A stretch of DNA of 12,735 nucleotides from SKW197 sp049970095. GTDB lineage: Archaea > Thermoplasmatota > Thermoplasmata > Lutacidiplasmatales > SKW197. A model generated the notes under the pieces. It was not told the DNA's origin and did no database searches. It saw only the letters and a list, made by a program, of their open reading frames with translations. The first letter of the stretch is position 1. Each line of letters begins with the position of its first letter. Location of the stretch: the NCBI GenBank assembly GCA_049970095.1, contig JBMFNP010000050.1:1-12735 (forward strand). The letters are read 5' to 3'. The position numbers and the translations under genes are program-made. Positions 1-5,652 of this stretch are shown piece by piece.

Positions 1-21
1 TGCCCCTTACGGTAACCTCAC

Positions 22-42
22 GGGAGTGCCTCTGGCACTCCC
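22..42. repeat. Perfect 9-bp inverted repeat (hairpin) with 3-base loop
   Basis: GGGAGTGCC and GGCACTCCC (22-30 and 34-42) pair perfectly around TCT. On the plus strand the hairpin is followed by a pyrimidine-rich tract with a run of six T (52-57), which looks like a terminator for a plus-strand gene ending left of the window. On the minus strand it would lie inside the putative tRNA intron. Which role applies cannot be decided here. Confidence 0.5.
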
Positions 43-68
43 AAGTTTTCCTTTTTTCCGTGCACGCT

Positions 69-92
69 TTTCGGGCGGAGCCTGAAAAGGGT
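69..92 (-). other. Hairpin in the putative tRNA-Glu intron
   Basis: On the minus strand CTTTTC (89-84) and GAAAAG (73-68) pair around an inner GGC-TCC-GCC mini-stem, with one A/C mismatch between the two helices. It begins a few bases after the putative 5' splice point and would make the intron or trailer compactly folded. Coordinates are approximate at the ends. Confidence 0.35.
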
Positions 93-160
93 GCCTCGAA
101 AGGCCGAAATGATTAACCGGACTACACTACGGGAGCGGCATTTACAAACAACTGAAAGAT

Positions 161-168
161 TTATATTA
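161..168 (-). promoter_or_regulatory. TATA box of the tRNA-Glu gene
   Basis: TTATATTA on the plus strand reads TAATATAA on the minus strand and lies 25-32 bases upstream of the first tRNA nucleotide (136). This is the archaeal TBP spacing seen at other promoters in the window. It suggests the 5' half is really transcribed and is not merely a relic. Confidence 0.6.
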
Positions 169-324
169 TGATTTCGGTGCTTGGGGACACATAAGTTTCG
201 TATGTACTCTCGGTTTCTTGGACAAATCACCATCCAGGAGGCGTTCAAATAAACATAGGGTGTCTTGTTGCCCTCATGGAAACAAATATATTCCCCTCTG
301 ATAATCATCGTTTGAGGCAGAAAT
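169..324. other. Intergenic region between tRNA-Glu and iscS
   Basis: Apart from the iscS promoter near its right end I see no gene here. A minus-strand frame crosses it but also runs through the tRNA and has no coding character. A weak 5-bp inverted repeat (ACATA/TATGT, 189-205) is too short to call. The space separates two divergent transcription units. Confidence 0.5.
285..292 (+). promoter_or_regulatory. Putative TATA box for iscS-iscU
   Basis: AATATATT lies 33-40 bases upstream of the iscS ATG (325). With the usual archaeal spacing transcription would begin near 316, giving a leader of about 9 bases that just includes a GAGG Shine-Dalgarno at 314-317. Confidence 0.45.
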
Positions 325-1500
325 ATGGCGAATAGAAAGGTTTATTTTGATAACAGTGCCACCACAATGGTCGCACCAGAAGTGCTAGATGCTATGAAAC
401 CTTATTTTACAGAACATTTTGGCAATGCATCATCACTCCATGCATTTGGGAGAGAAGCCAGAAACGCACTTGAGGAATCTAGAAAGAAGGTAGCCCAACT
501 AATAAATGCACAACCCGAAGAGATAATTTTCACTGCTGGCGGTACTGAGAGTGATAACATTGCCATCAAGGGAATCGCTTACAGGCACAGGAACAAGGGA
601 AAACATATAATTACCTCTAAAATAGAGCACCCTGCAGTGCTGGAAACATGTAAAGCCCTTGAAAATGAAGGTTTTGAGGTAACATATGTAGATGTGGATA
701 GGGAGGGAATTGTTGATGCGGGTATGGTGGAAAGTAGCATCAGAAAAGATACAATTTTGATTACAATTATGCACTCAAATAATGAAATCGGTACAATTCA
801 GCCAATTTCAGAGATTGGAAAAATTGCAAGAGAGAGAGGGATTCCATTCCACACAGATGCTGTGCAATCTGCAGGAAAAATTCCACTGGATGTAAAAAAG
901 GAAAACATAGATATGCTCACACTTGCGGCACATAAAATCCATGGACCTAAGGGTGTGGGTGCATTGTACATTCGTAAGGGCGTAACCCTCCAGCCAATAA
1001 TTCACGGAGGAGGACATGAACGAAATTTGAGATCCAGTACAGAAAACATACCTGGGATTGTGGGATTTGCAAAGGCATGCGAAATTGCGGGTCAGAGGAT
1101 TGAGATGAATGCAGCACACATGCAGAAATTGCGAGACAGAACTATAAATGGTGTGCTGGAAAGCATTGAGGCTGCATATCTGAATGGGCATAGCAGGAAG
1201 CGTCTTCCAAATAATGCCCATTTTCGGTTTACAGGGATAGAAGGAGAATCCCTTGTCCTTAAACTGGACGATGCGGGTTTTGCAACATCTACAGGTTCTG
1301 CATGTTCAAGCCACAAGCTCCAGCCCTCCCATGTTCTTCTTGCCCTTGGATTAAAGCATGAAGAGGCACATGGCTCGTTGCGGATCACATTTTCAAGATA
1401 CAACACAGAGGATGAAGTGGAAGAATTCCTCCGAGTTTTACCAGGGATTGTAAAGGATTTGCGGAGAATTTCTCCACTCTGGAATAGAGGAGGAAGGTAA
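325..1500 (+). CDS. iscS: Cysteine desulfurase, IscS/NifS family (class V aminotransferase fold)
   Basis: A 391-residue PLP enzyme that converts L-cysteine to L-alanine and passes persulfide sulfur to Fe-S scaffolds or other thiolation pathways; cytosolic. Visible landmarks: N-terminal FDNSATT, AGGTESDN near residues 71-78, EHPAV (101-105) with the PLP-stacking histidine 102, HTDAVQSAGK (176-185), the PLP-binding lysine 204 in AAHKIHGPKG, and catalytic Cys327 in STGSACSSHK. Length and lysine/cysteine positions closely match E. coli IscS (Lys206, Cys328), making it a group I, IscS-like enzyme, not SufS. GAGG at 314-317 supports the ATG at 325. Its stop codon abuts the iscU start, so the two are co-transcribed. 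Symbol iscS versus nifS is a naming choice; no nitrogenase gene is present. Confidence 0.95.
   Translation: MANRKVYFDNSATTMVAPEVLDAMKPYFTEHFGNASSLHAFGREARNALEESRKKVAQLINAQPEEIIFTAGGTESDNIAIKGIAYRHRNKGKHIITSKIEHPAVLETCKALENEGFEVTYVDVDREGIVDAGMVESSIRKDTILITIMHSNNEIGTIQPISEIGKIARERGIPFHTDAVQSAGKIPLDVKKENIDMLTLAAHKIHGPKGVGALYIRKGVTLQPIIHGGGHERNLRSSTENIPGIVGFAKACEIAGQRIEMNAAHMQKLRDRTINGVLESIEAAYLNGHSRKRLPNNAHFRFTGIEGESLVLKLDDAGFATSTGSACSSHKLQPSHVLLALGLKHEEAHGSLRITFSRYNTEDEVEEFLRVLPGIVKDLRRISPLWNRGGR
1487..1493 (+). promoter_or_regulatory. Shine-Dalgarno site of iscU inside the iscS 3' end
   Basis: GAGGAGG ends 7 bases before the iscU ATG and lies in the last codons of iscS, whose TAA directly precedes that ATG. 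This indicates translational coupling of the pair. Confidence 0.65.
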
Positions 1501-1917
1501 ATGTATAGCCAAATTGTAATGGAACATTTCAAGAATCCCAGAAATGTGGGTGTGATAGAAAATGCAGATGGCGTGGGTACAGTTGGAAACCCTGTGTGTG
1601 GTGACCTCATGACCGTATATATCAAGGTGGAAAATGATATTATCGTGGATGTGAAGTTTCAGACTTTTGGGTGTGCTGCAGCCATTGCTACAAGCAGTAT
1701 GGTGACAGAACTTGCAAAGGGTAAGCATGTGGACGAGGCATTAAAAATTACTCGCCAGAATGTTGCAGAAAACCTTGGTGGTCTTCCTTCAGTGAAAATG
1801 CACTGTTCCAATCTTGCGGCAGATGCGCTCCATCTTGCGATAAAGGATTATTACAAAAGAAAGAAAGGTATGGACATACCAGTGGAAATACAATCCGATG
1901 TACATGAGCATCAGTAA
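1501..1917 (+). CDS. iscU: Fe-S cluster assembly scaffold, IscU/NifU N-terminal type
   Basis: A 138-residue scaffold on which [2Fe-2S]/[4Fe-4S] clusters are built from IscS-delivered sulfur before transfer to apo-proteins. The three ligand cysteines are visible: Cys33 in NPVCGD, Cys58 in TFGCAA and Cys102 in MHCSNLAADA, along with Asp35 and His101, matching E. coli IscU Cys37/Asp39/Cys63/His105/Cys106. The segment LPSVK (95-99) corresponds to the LPPVK site bound by the HscA chaperone in bacteria, although no hscA/hscB gene is here. There is no C-terminal Nfu domain; the tail is short and hydrophilic. The start directly follows the iscS stop behind a strong GAGGAGG. A normal, complete member of the family. 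Confidence 0.95.
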   Translation: MYSQIVMEHFKNPRNVGVIENADGVGTVGNPVCGDLMTVYIKVENDIIVDVKFQTFGCAAAIATSSMVTELAKGKHVDEALKITRQNVAENLGGLPSVKMHCSNLAADALHLAIKDYYKRKKGMDIPVEIQSDVHEHQ

Positions 1918-1956
1918 GTTTAGGGGTATGGATTTGAGACACGCTTTCGTGAACCT

Positions 1957-1964
1957 TTTATATT
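1957..1964 (+). promoter_or_regulatory. TATA box for the CBS-pdxT unit
   Basis: TTTATATT lies 20-27 bases upstream of the ATG at 1984 but only 5-12 bases upstream of the in-frame ATG at 1969. The archaeal TATA-to-start distance therefore favours 1984 and a leaderless or nearly leaderless transcript. Confidence 0.55.
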
Positions 1965-1983
1965 CGTAATGTTATACACCATC

Positions 1984-2442
1984 ATGGGCAAGTTATTCAA
2001 GGATGAGAAGGTAGGTGATATTTACAAAAGGTTGATTGCGGAGCCGAAATATGTTAAACCCGGAACCCCTCTCAGCAAAGTGGCAGACATTTTTTTGAGT
2101 GATTTAAAACGCAGAACTGTTTTTGTGGTAGATCAAAAGATGCAGGTGATGGGTGCAGTGATGCTGAGTACTGTGCTCAAACATGTTGCCTATCGTGCAG
2201 GTGTGCGTGGCAAAGGCGCATTTTCTTTCATAAAATTTCTGGCTGAGATACTAAGTGAGAATGTGGAAGATGTGATGATTCCTGTGGAGACAATTACACC
2301 AGAGGATACTATAGAAAAGGCACTGATGATCGTGGTAAATAAAGGCATTTTGGATATACCAGTGGTTGACAATGCTGGGATGCTTATCGGGGAGTTGAAT
2401 GGCATAGAAATCCTTGCAGAAGGGAAGCGATTGCTCAAATAA
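1984..2442 (+). CDS. Two-CBS-domain protein, probable nucleotide sensor
   Basis: A 152-residue stand-alone CBS-pair protein. The first CBS repeat spans roughly residues 14-75 (RTVFVVDQKMQVMGAVMLST core) and the second roughly 93-150, opening with VEDVMIPVETITPEDTIEKA and ending DIPVVDNAGMLIGELNG. CBS pairs commonly bind adenosine nucleotides or S-adenosylmethionine and regulate partner proteins; no catalytic domain is attached. I chose the ATG at 1984 (MGKLFKDEK) over the one 15 bases upstream because of TATA spacing. It is separated from pdxT by only 26 bases, so the two probably share a transcript, though a functional link to PLP synthesis is inference. The ligand cannot be told from sequence alone. 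Confidence 0.85.
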   Translation: MGKLFKDEKVGDIYKRLIAEPKYVKPGTPLSKVADIFLSDLKRRTVFVVDQKMQVMGAVMLSTVLKHVAYRAGVRGKGAFSFIKFLAEILSENVEDVMIPVETITPEDTIEKALMIVVNKGILDIPVVDNAGMLIGELNGIEILAEGKRLLK

Positions 2443-2468
2443 GTGCGGGAAAGATATAGGGTGAGGTA

Positions 2469-3071
2469 ATGAAAATTGGAATTCTTGGGGTACAGGGTGC
2501 AGTCTCTGAACATCTGGAAATAACAGTGAGAGCTATGAGAGAACTTGGAATTGGGGGGAGCATGGAAATTGTGAAGAAACCTGAGCAGATGGATGAAATT
2601 TCTGGTTTGATAATACCTGGTGGAGAAAGCACCACGATTTCCACGATGCTGAAGCAAAGAGGGTTAAAAGAAAAAATCAGGGAAAGGTACAGAGAGGGCA
2701 TGGTGATTATGGGCACATGTGCAGGTGCAATCCTGCTTGCAAAAGAAGTTGCAGAAAAAAATGTAGAAAGCCTGGGGTTGATGGATATTTCGGTTCGCAG
2801 AAATGCATATGGGAGACAGATTGATTCATTTGAAGCGGATGTTGAGGTGGAGGGCTTTGAGACCAGATTTCATGCAATTTTTATAAGGGCACCTGTAATC
2901 ACAGATTGCTGGGGAGATGCGAGAGTAGTTGCCAGAGTGGATGAACATATAATAATGGTGGAGCAGGGGAATGCACTTGCCCTCACATTCCACCCAGAGC
3001 TTAGTGGAGATACCAGAATTCATAGATTGTTCTTGAAAAAATTATTGCAAGCACTTAACCCGCAGCATTAA
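2469..3071 (+). CDS. pdxT: Pyridoxal 5'-phosphate synthase, glutaminase subunit PdxT
   Basis: A 200-residue class I glutamine amidotransferase that hydrolyses glutamine and channels ammonia to PdxS in the deoxyxylulose-independent PLP pathway. Signature features are present: MKIGILGVQGA start, GGEST (51-55), nucleophile Cys84 in MGTCAGAI, RRNAYGRQIDSFE (110-122), and the catalytic pair His175/Glu177 in FHPELSGD. These align in order with B. subtilis PdxT Cys79/His170/Glu172. A GGTGAGG Shine-Dalgarno (2460-2466) precedes the ATG. Its partner pdxS, often adjacent, is not in the window. The stop codon TAA shares the sequence TTAA (3068-3071) with the stop of the convergent hypC gene. Confidence 0.95.
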   Translation: MKIGILGVQGAVSEHLEITVRAMRELGIGGSMEIVKKPEQMDEISGLIIPGGESTTISTMLKQRGLKEKIRERYREGMVIMGTCAGAILLAKEVAEKNVESLGLMDISVRRNAYGRQIDSFEADVEVEGFETRFHAIFIRAPVITDCWGDARVVARVDEHIIMVEQGNALALTFHPELSGDTRIHRLFLKKLLQALNPQH

Positions 3072-3280
3072 GCTGAAAGAATTTCTTCCCAGATTTTGAG
3101 GGTTTCTTCTGCAGTCTCCCTGTCCATCACTTCTATTGCATAACCTGCGTGAACAATTACATAATCCCCAGGATTTACAGTTACAAGGGAAACATCTACT
3201 TCCCTGAACACGCCTCCAAAATCCACCTTTGCCTTCTTCCCGGAAATTTCAACCACTTTTGCAGGCACCGCAAGACACAT
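3068..3280 (-). CDS. hypC: HypC/HupF-family hydrogenase maturation chaperone
   Basis: A 70-residue HypC-family protein. In known systems HypC binds HypD and carries the Fe(CN)2CO moiety to the large subunit of NiFe-hydrogenase, using an N-terminal cysteine exposed after methionine removal. The sequence begins MCLAVPAKVVEI and contains VDFGGVFREVD and VNPGDYVIVHAGYAIEVMD, all diagnostic. I chose the ATG at 3280, not a GTG three codons upstream, because the essential cysteine must be residue 2 and an AGGTG Shine-Dalgarno is correctly placed. It starts one base after the stop of the preceding zinc-ribbon gene and is the last gene of that operon. No hypA, B, D, E, F or hydrogenase gene is present in the window. 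Family assignment is very firm; a hydrogenase role here is inferred from the family alone. Confidence 0.93.
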   Translation of the reverse strand: MCLAVPAKVVEISGKKAKVDFGGVFREVDVSLVTVNPGDYVIVHAGYAIEVMDRETAEETLKIWEEILSA

Positions 3281-3281
3281 T

Positions 3282-3872
3282 TTAGACACCTGGATAGTAT
3301 CTGTTCTGATAAAAATAAACTGGGTAGTATATCAACTTTGTGTTATTGACACGCAGGTCGTAGCTAATATCTTGGAGAACACCAGGTTTCTCTGCCTCAT
3401 ATGTGAGCACAAGAAAATCTGCAAGTTGGATTGCCTCCATCTCTCCAATTTTCACAGGCAATCTGGGTATGTTTTTGTCCAATCTCAGTGAAATGTGGGC
3501 ACGGGGTGGAGTAAATGTGAGAAGGTTTGACCAGTATTTGAATTCTTCCGGTGATAGTTCTATTGCAGGCACATAGATAAATATGTTGCCAGAACTCGCA
3601 CCACCTGCCAGCAAATTTGCCAGTTTAACAAGGGTTCCACCAGCCACTTCCATATGATGTATTGTAATTGTTGTATAGAGCCGCCAGAAGGGCATGTAGG
3701 CTTTCTCCCCTTGATAATTCTGCCCAAACTCCCAGAACTCATAGTCCAGAATTTTCAGCTCAGGTTCCCGTACATGCAATGCACCACAATTCTCGCAGAG
3801 AAAGACACGGTCTGTGGTTTTTGAATAAAAGGGATTCTGGCATTTCGGGCATTTAACATGAATTACCTTCAT
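3282..3872 (-). CDS. Zinc-ribbon protein, third paralogue (no membrane segment)
   Basis: A 196-residue protein of unknown function. It has an N-terminal zinc ribbon with Cys8/Cys11 and Cys26/Cys29, then the motif YMPFWRL (59-65) and, at its C-terminus, KLIYYPVYFYQNRYYPG (179-195). These two motifs also occur in the next upstream gene (YLPFWRL and LIYYPVWIVRYKY) and, more divergently, in the one before that, so the three are related. Unlike its neighbours it stops right after the YYPV motif: it lacks the IDG-type turn, and I see no transmembrane helix. It overlaps the upstream gene by four bases (ATGA, 3869-3872) and is followed after one base by hypC, so both are likely translationally coupled. 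Cytosolic or peripheral location is inferred. Confidence 0.85.
   Translation of the reverse strand: MKVIHVKCPKCQNPFYSKTTDRVFLCENCGALHVREPELKILDYEFWEFGQNYQGEKAYMPFWRLYTTITIHHMEVAGGTLVKLANLLAGGASSGNIFIYVPAIELSPEEFKYWSNLLTFTPPRAHISLRLDKNIPRLPVKIGEMEAIQLADFLVLTYEAEKPGVLQDISYDLRVNNTKLIYYPVYFYQNRYYPGV
3287..3291 (-). promoter_or_regulatory. Shine-Dalgarno site that fixes the hypC start
   Basis: AGGTG on the minus strand ends 6 bases before the ATG at 3280 and overlaps the upstream GTG codon at 3289, so it supports the MCLAVP start over the GTG. Confidence 0.6.
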
Positions 3873-4882
3873 ATCCTTAGACCCCCTAGAATATTCTGGA
3901 TATTCTGTAAATCTTCTGGTTTTGCTTTCCTTATTGCCCTGTACTTTGCCTCAATATCTCCTTCAACAATTTCACTCCCATGCCTGAAAAACATATAGCA
4001 TGCCCCCAGAATAACCACACCAAAGACAATACCGAAAATCCCGAGTCGCCAGGAATAATAGAGTATAGAGTAAATTCCAAGTGCCGCAAGAATCCCACCT
4101 CCTGCAGAGCCACCAGTCATAACTAAGCTTTGGTAAACAGGGTCACCAGGTGCCCTTCCAGCAATAACTTTTCCTAACACTCCATCTATTGTAGCAAAAT
4201 AAACCCTCTCCTGATACTTGTATCTAACAATCCAGACAGGATAATAAATCAGCATGAACTGTCTGGGAATAACATGGATTTTCTGGAAGGTAATATGTTG
4301 AACATTTGCGCTTTCCAGTGCAATCTTTCTAATATTCTCAATTCCCATGTTGAGTGCGTCAGTTTTTGATGTGGTCACTTCAAATGTTGGCACCTCAGAT
4401 ATGTTTGCAGGAATTACCTGTCCATAGAGGTTTCTCAGATGCTTTACGCCAATGTCCCCAGGGTCGCATGCAAGATTTGTCCAGTCAAAATCACGAAACA
4501 CCATTTTCTCCAGATGTTCTCTCTCAACCCCTGTAGGTCTTCCCTGGCTATCATACTTCCGTCTTTCCTGATATCCACACACCCATCCTGCAGCCCGTGC
4601 ATTTAAACGCCAGAATGGAAGATAGAGAGGAAACACCTCGGTAATAATTGCTGTTTTTTTCAAGTCTCTCGCCTTCAACCCCTTTCCGAACCAAGCATAA
4701 ACAAGTTCCATAGCCTTGTTTCTATCAACCTGATTTGCAAACATGATTGTGTGCACACCATCTTCGCCCTCAAGCCAGATAAGTGCATTACAATAATTAC
4801 ATGAGACGGTTTTTGCGCCTTCCTCCACCTGCAGTGCTCCTCCGCATGAAGGACAGGAAATACCAAGAGAGATGCCATCCAT
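3869..4882 (-). CDS. Membrane-anchored zinc-ribbon protein, second paralogue
   Basis: A 337-residue protein. Domain order: zinc ribbon (Cys10, Cys13, Cys28, Cys31); a region with FPLYLPFWRL (84-92); a middle part without recognised motif; LIYYPVWIVRYKYQERVYF (211-229) followed by TIDGVLGKVIAGR (231-243); two hydrophobic segments (about 253-275 and 280-299); then a charged cytoplasmic-looking tail of about 38 residues. Bacterial relatives of this layout, such as the YdjG/YdjH group near SPFH gene ydjI, are often mislabelled as PriA-like or TFIIB-like because of the zinc ribbon; nothing here resembles those enzymes. The ATG at 4882 follows GAGGTG with suitable spacing, 9 bases after the previous stop. 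Function unknown; membrane-stress sensing or scaffolding with the SPFH protein is inference from context. Confidence 0.85.
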   Translation of the reverse strand: MDGISLGISCPSCGGALQVEEGAKTVSCNYCNALIWLEGEDGVHTIMFANQVDRNKAMELVYAWFGKGLKARDLKKTAIITEVFPLYLPFWRLNARAAGWVCGYQERRKYDSQGRPTGVEREHLEKMVFRDFDWTNLACDPGDIGVKHLRNLYGQVIPANISEVPTFEVTTSKTDALNMGIENIRKIALESANVQHITFQKIHVIPRQFMLIYYPVWIVRYKYQERVYFATIDGVLGKVIAGRAPGDPVYQSLVMTGGSAGGGILAALGIYSILYYSWRLGIFGIVFGVVILGACYMFFRHGSEIVEGDIEAKYRAIRKAKPEDLQNIQNILGGLRI

Positions 4883-4891
4883 TTTTTCACC

Positions 4892-5638
4892 TCACCATTT
4901 CTTTGCCACAAAATAACCCATAACAAATATCGCAGGCACAGTTACACCCATTAGTAGAAGCCCTATGGGAAGATTCCACCATGCAACCAATCCATAGACA
5001 GCATAAAGCGCAAAACCAATCCCAGCAACAACCATATAAGGGGCACTTCCTCTTGTTGGAAAACTCTCTGCAAATACCTCTCCAGAAGAGCCATCAATCA
5101 CAACATTGTAAATCTTGCCATTGTAATTGTATTCCATGTACCATATCGGAAAATAAACCAGTGCCTGCTCCTTTGGCTTTCCAGGCAGGGTATTGAAGTA
5201 TGCCATCATATCAAGTTCGGGTTGAATCATCTGGATGTGCTGGGGCACTCTGTAATTCTGGTCAAATATCTTTATGTCTCCAGGTGGGACCTTAAGACTG
5301 TGCATACCTGGCAAACTTGTGGATTTTGCGGGTTCCACAAATACTACCTCCCTTCCCTCAATATCCCGCTTGAACATATAAACTGGAAAATACTGCGGCA
5401 CTGCCTTGAAAATTTTTGCATCCCTGTCAAGATTCTTAGCCATCACAGAGCCTGCAGCCCATCTTCTGAAAACACCAGTGGCAGCAGCTTCGTCAAGTTT
5501 GAACTCCAGAATGTAGAAGAAGCCAGCACCACTTTTGTCTATGAACATCATGGAATCGCAGTAGGAGCATTTTGCAAATTTTGTTCCAGGTTCAATTTCA
5601 ACTGGCGCTCCACACTTTGTGCATCTGATTGCAGCCAT
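4892..5638 (-). CDS. Membrane-anchored zinc-ribbon protein, first paralogue
   Basis: A 248-residue protein with an N-terminal zinc ribbon (Cys6, Cys9, Cys24, Cys27), a degenerate YFPVYMF (83-89) in place of the PFWRL motif, VYFPIWYMEYNYNGKIY (161-177) followed by VIDGSSGEVFAE (180-191), and two C-terminal hydrophobic segments (about 201-220 and 225-244) ending in KKW. The order of parts equals that of the next gene, but it is shorter and has almost no tail after the second helix, so it is a diverged paralogue. Start ATG at 5638 lies 6 bases after AGGTGAG. It follows the SPFH gene by 14 bases. Likely topology: zinc ribbon and beta-rich region in the cytosol, anchored by a C-terminal hairpin. 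Function unknown. Confidence 0.85.
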   Translation of the reverse strand: MAAIRCTKCGAPVEIEPGTKFAKCSYCDSMMFIDKSGAGFFYILEFKLDEAAATGVFRRWAAGSVMAKNLDRDAKIFKAVPQYFPVYMFKRDIEGREVVFVEPAKSTSLPGMHSLKVPPGDIKIFDQNYRVPQHIQMIQPELDMMAYFNTLPGKPKEQALVYFPIWYMEYNYNGKIYNVVIDGSSGEVFAESFPTRGSAPYMVVAGIGFALYAVYGLVAWWNLPIGLLLMGVTVPAIFVMGYFVAKKW

Positions 5639-5652
5639 AAAAACTCACCTTT

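Larger units (their letters stand above)
1..136 (-). tRNA. tRNA-Glu (anticodon UUC), 5' half; intron-containing, split or truncated
   Basis: Read on the minus strand from position 136, the sequence gives acceptor strand GCTCCCG (136-130), TA, D-arm start GTGT (127-124), the GTCCGG D-loop typical of archaeal tRNA-Glu, anticodon-stem strand TCGGC (107-103) and loop CTTTCG with anticodon TTC at 100-98. A TATA box sits 25-32 bases upstream of nucleotide 1. The expected continuation, GCCGA then a variable region, T-arm and CGGGAGC, is absent: after G at 97 the sequence diverges and no such partner strand occurs down to position 1. The break matches the canonical archaeal intron site after nucleotide 37, so a long intron reaching past the left edge is the simplest reading. 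A split tRNA or a broken copy is also possible. The following 96 bases hold two hairpins and no recognisable T-arm. Identity of the 5' half is fairly sure; the state of the gene is open. Confidence 0.72.

Noticed and set aside
22..38. Complete bulge-helix-bulge splice site for the tRNA intron within the visible sequence
   Set aside because: GGCAC/GTGCC plus a 4-bp helix and a GCA bulge can be drawn, but the bases that follow (CTCCC) do not pair with the anticodon stem strand TCGGC, so no mature tRNA results.
189..205. ACATA/TATGT inverted repeat as an operator between tRNA-Glu and iscS
   Set aside because: A 5-bp arm is expected by chance in A/T-rich intergenic DNA and has no second copy nearby.
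18..308. Minus-strand open frame of 96 codons
   Set aside because: It runs through the tRNA-Glu half and its promoter, has no recognisable protein motif and no ribosome binding site.
1092..1625. Minus-strand open frame of 177 codons
   Set aside because: Shadow across the iscS/iscU junction, both of which are certain genes with intact active sites.
1940..1951. CACG-CTTT-CGTG hairpin after iscU as a terminator
   Set aside because: Only a 4-bp stem; the T-run downstream is part of the TATA box of the CBS gene.
3281..3289. GTG start giving HypC three extra residues (MSK)
   Set aside because: HypC needs cysteine at position 2, and the AGGTG Shine-Dalgarno overlaps the GTG.
3282..5638. Annotation of the zinc-ribbon proteins as PriA-like helicase or TFIIB
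   Set aside because: Only the four-cysteine ribbon is shared; there are no helicase motifs and no cyclin folds.
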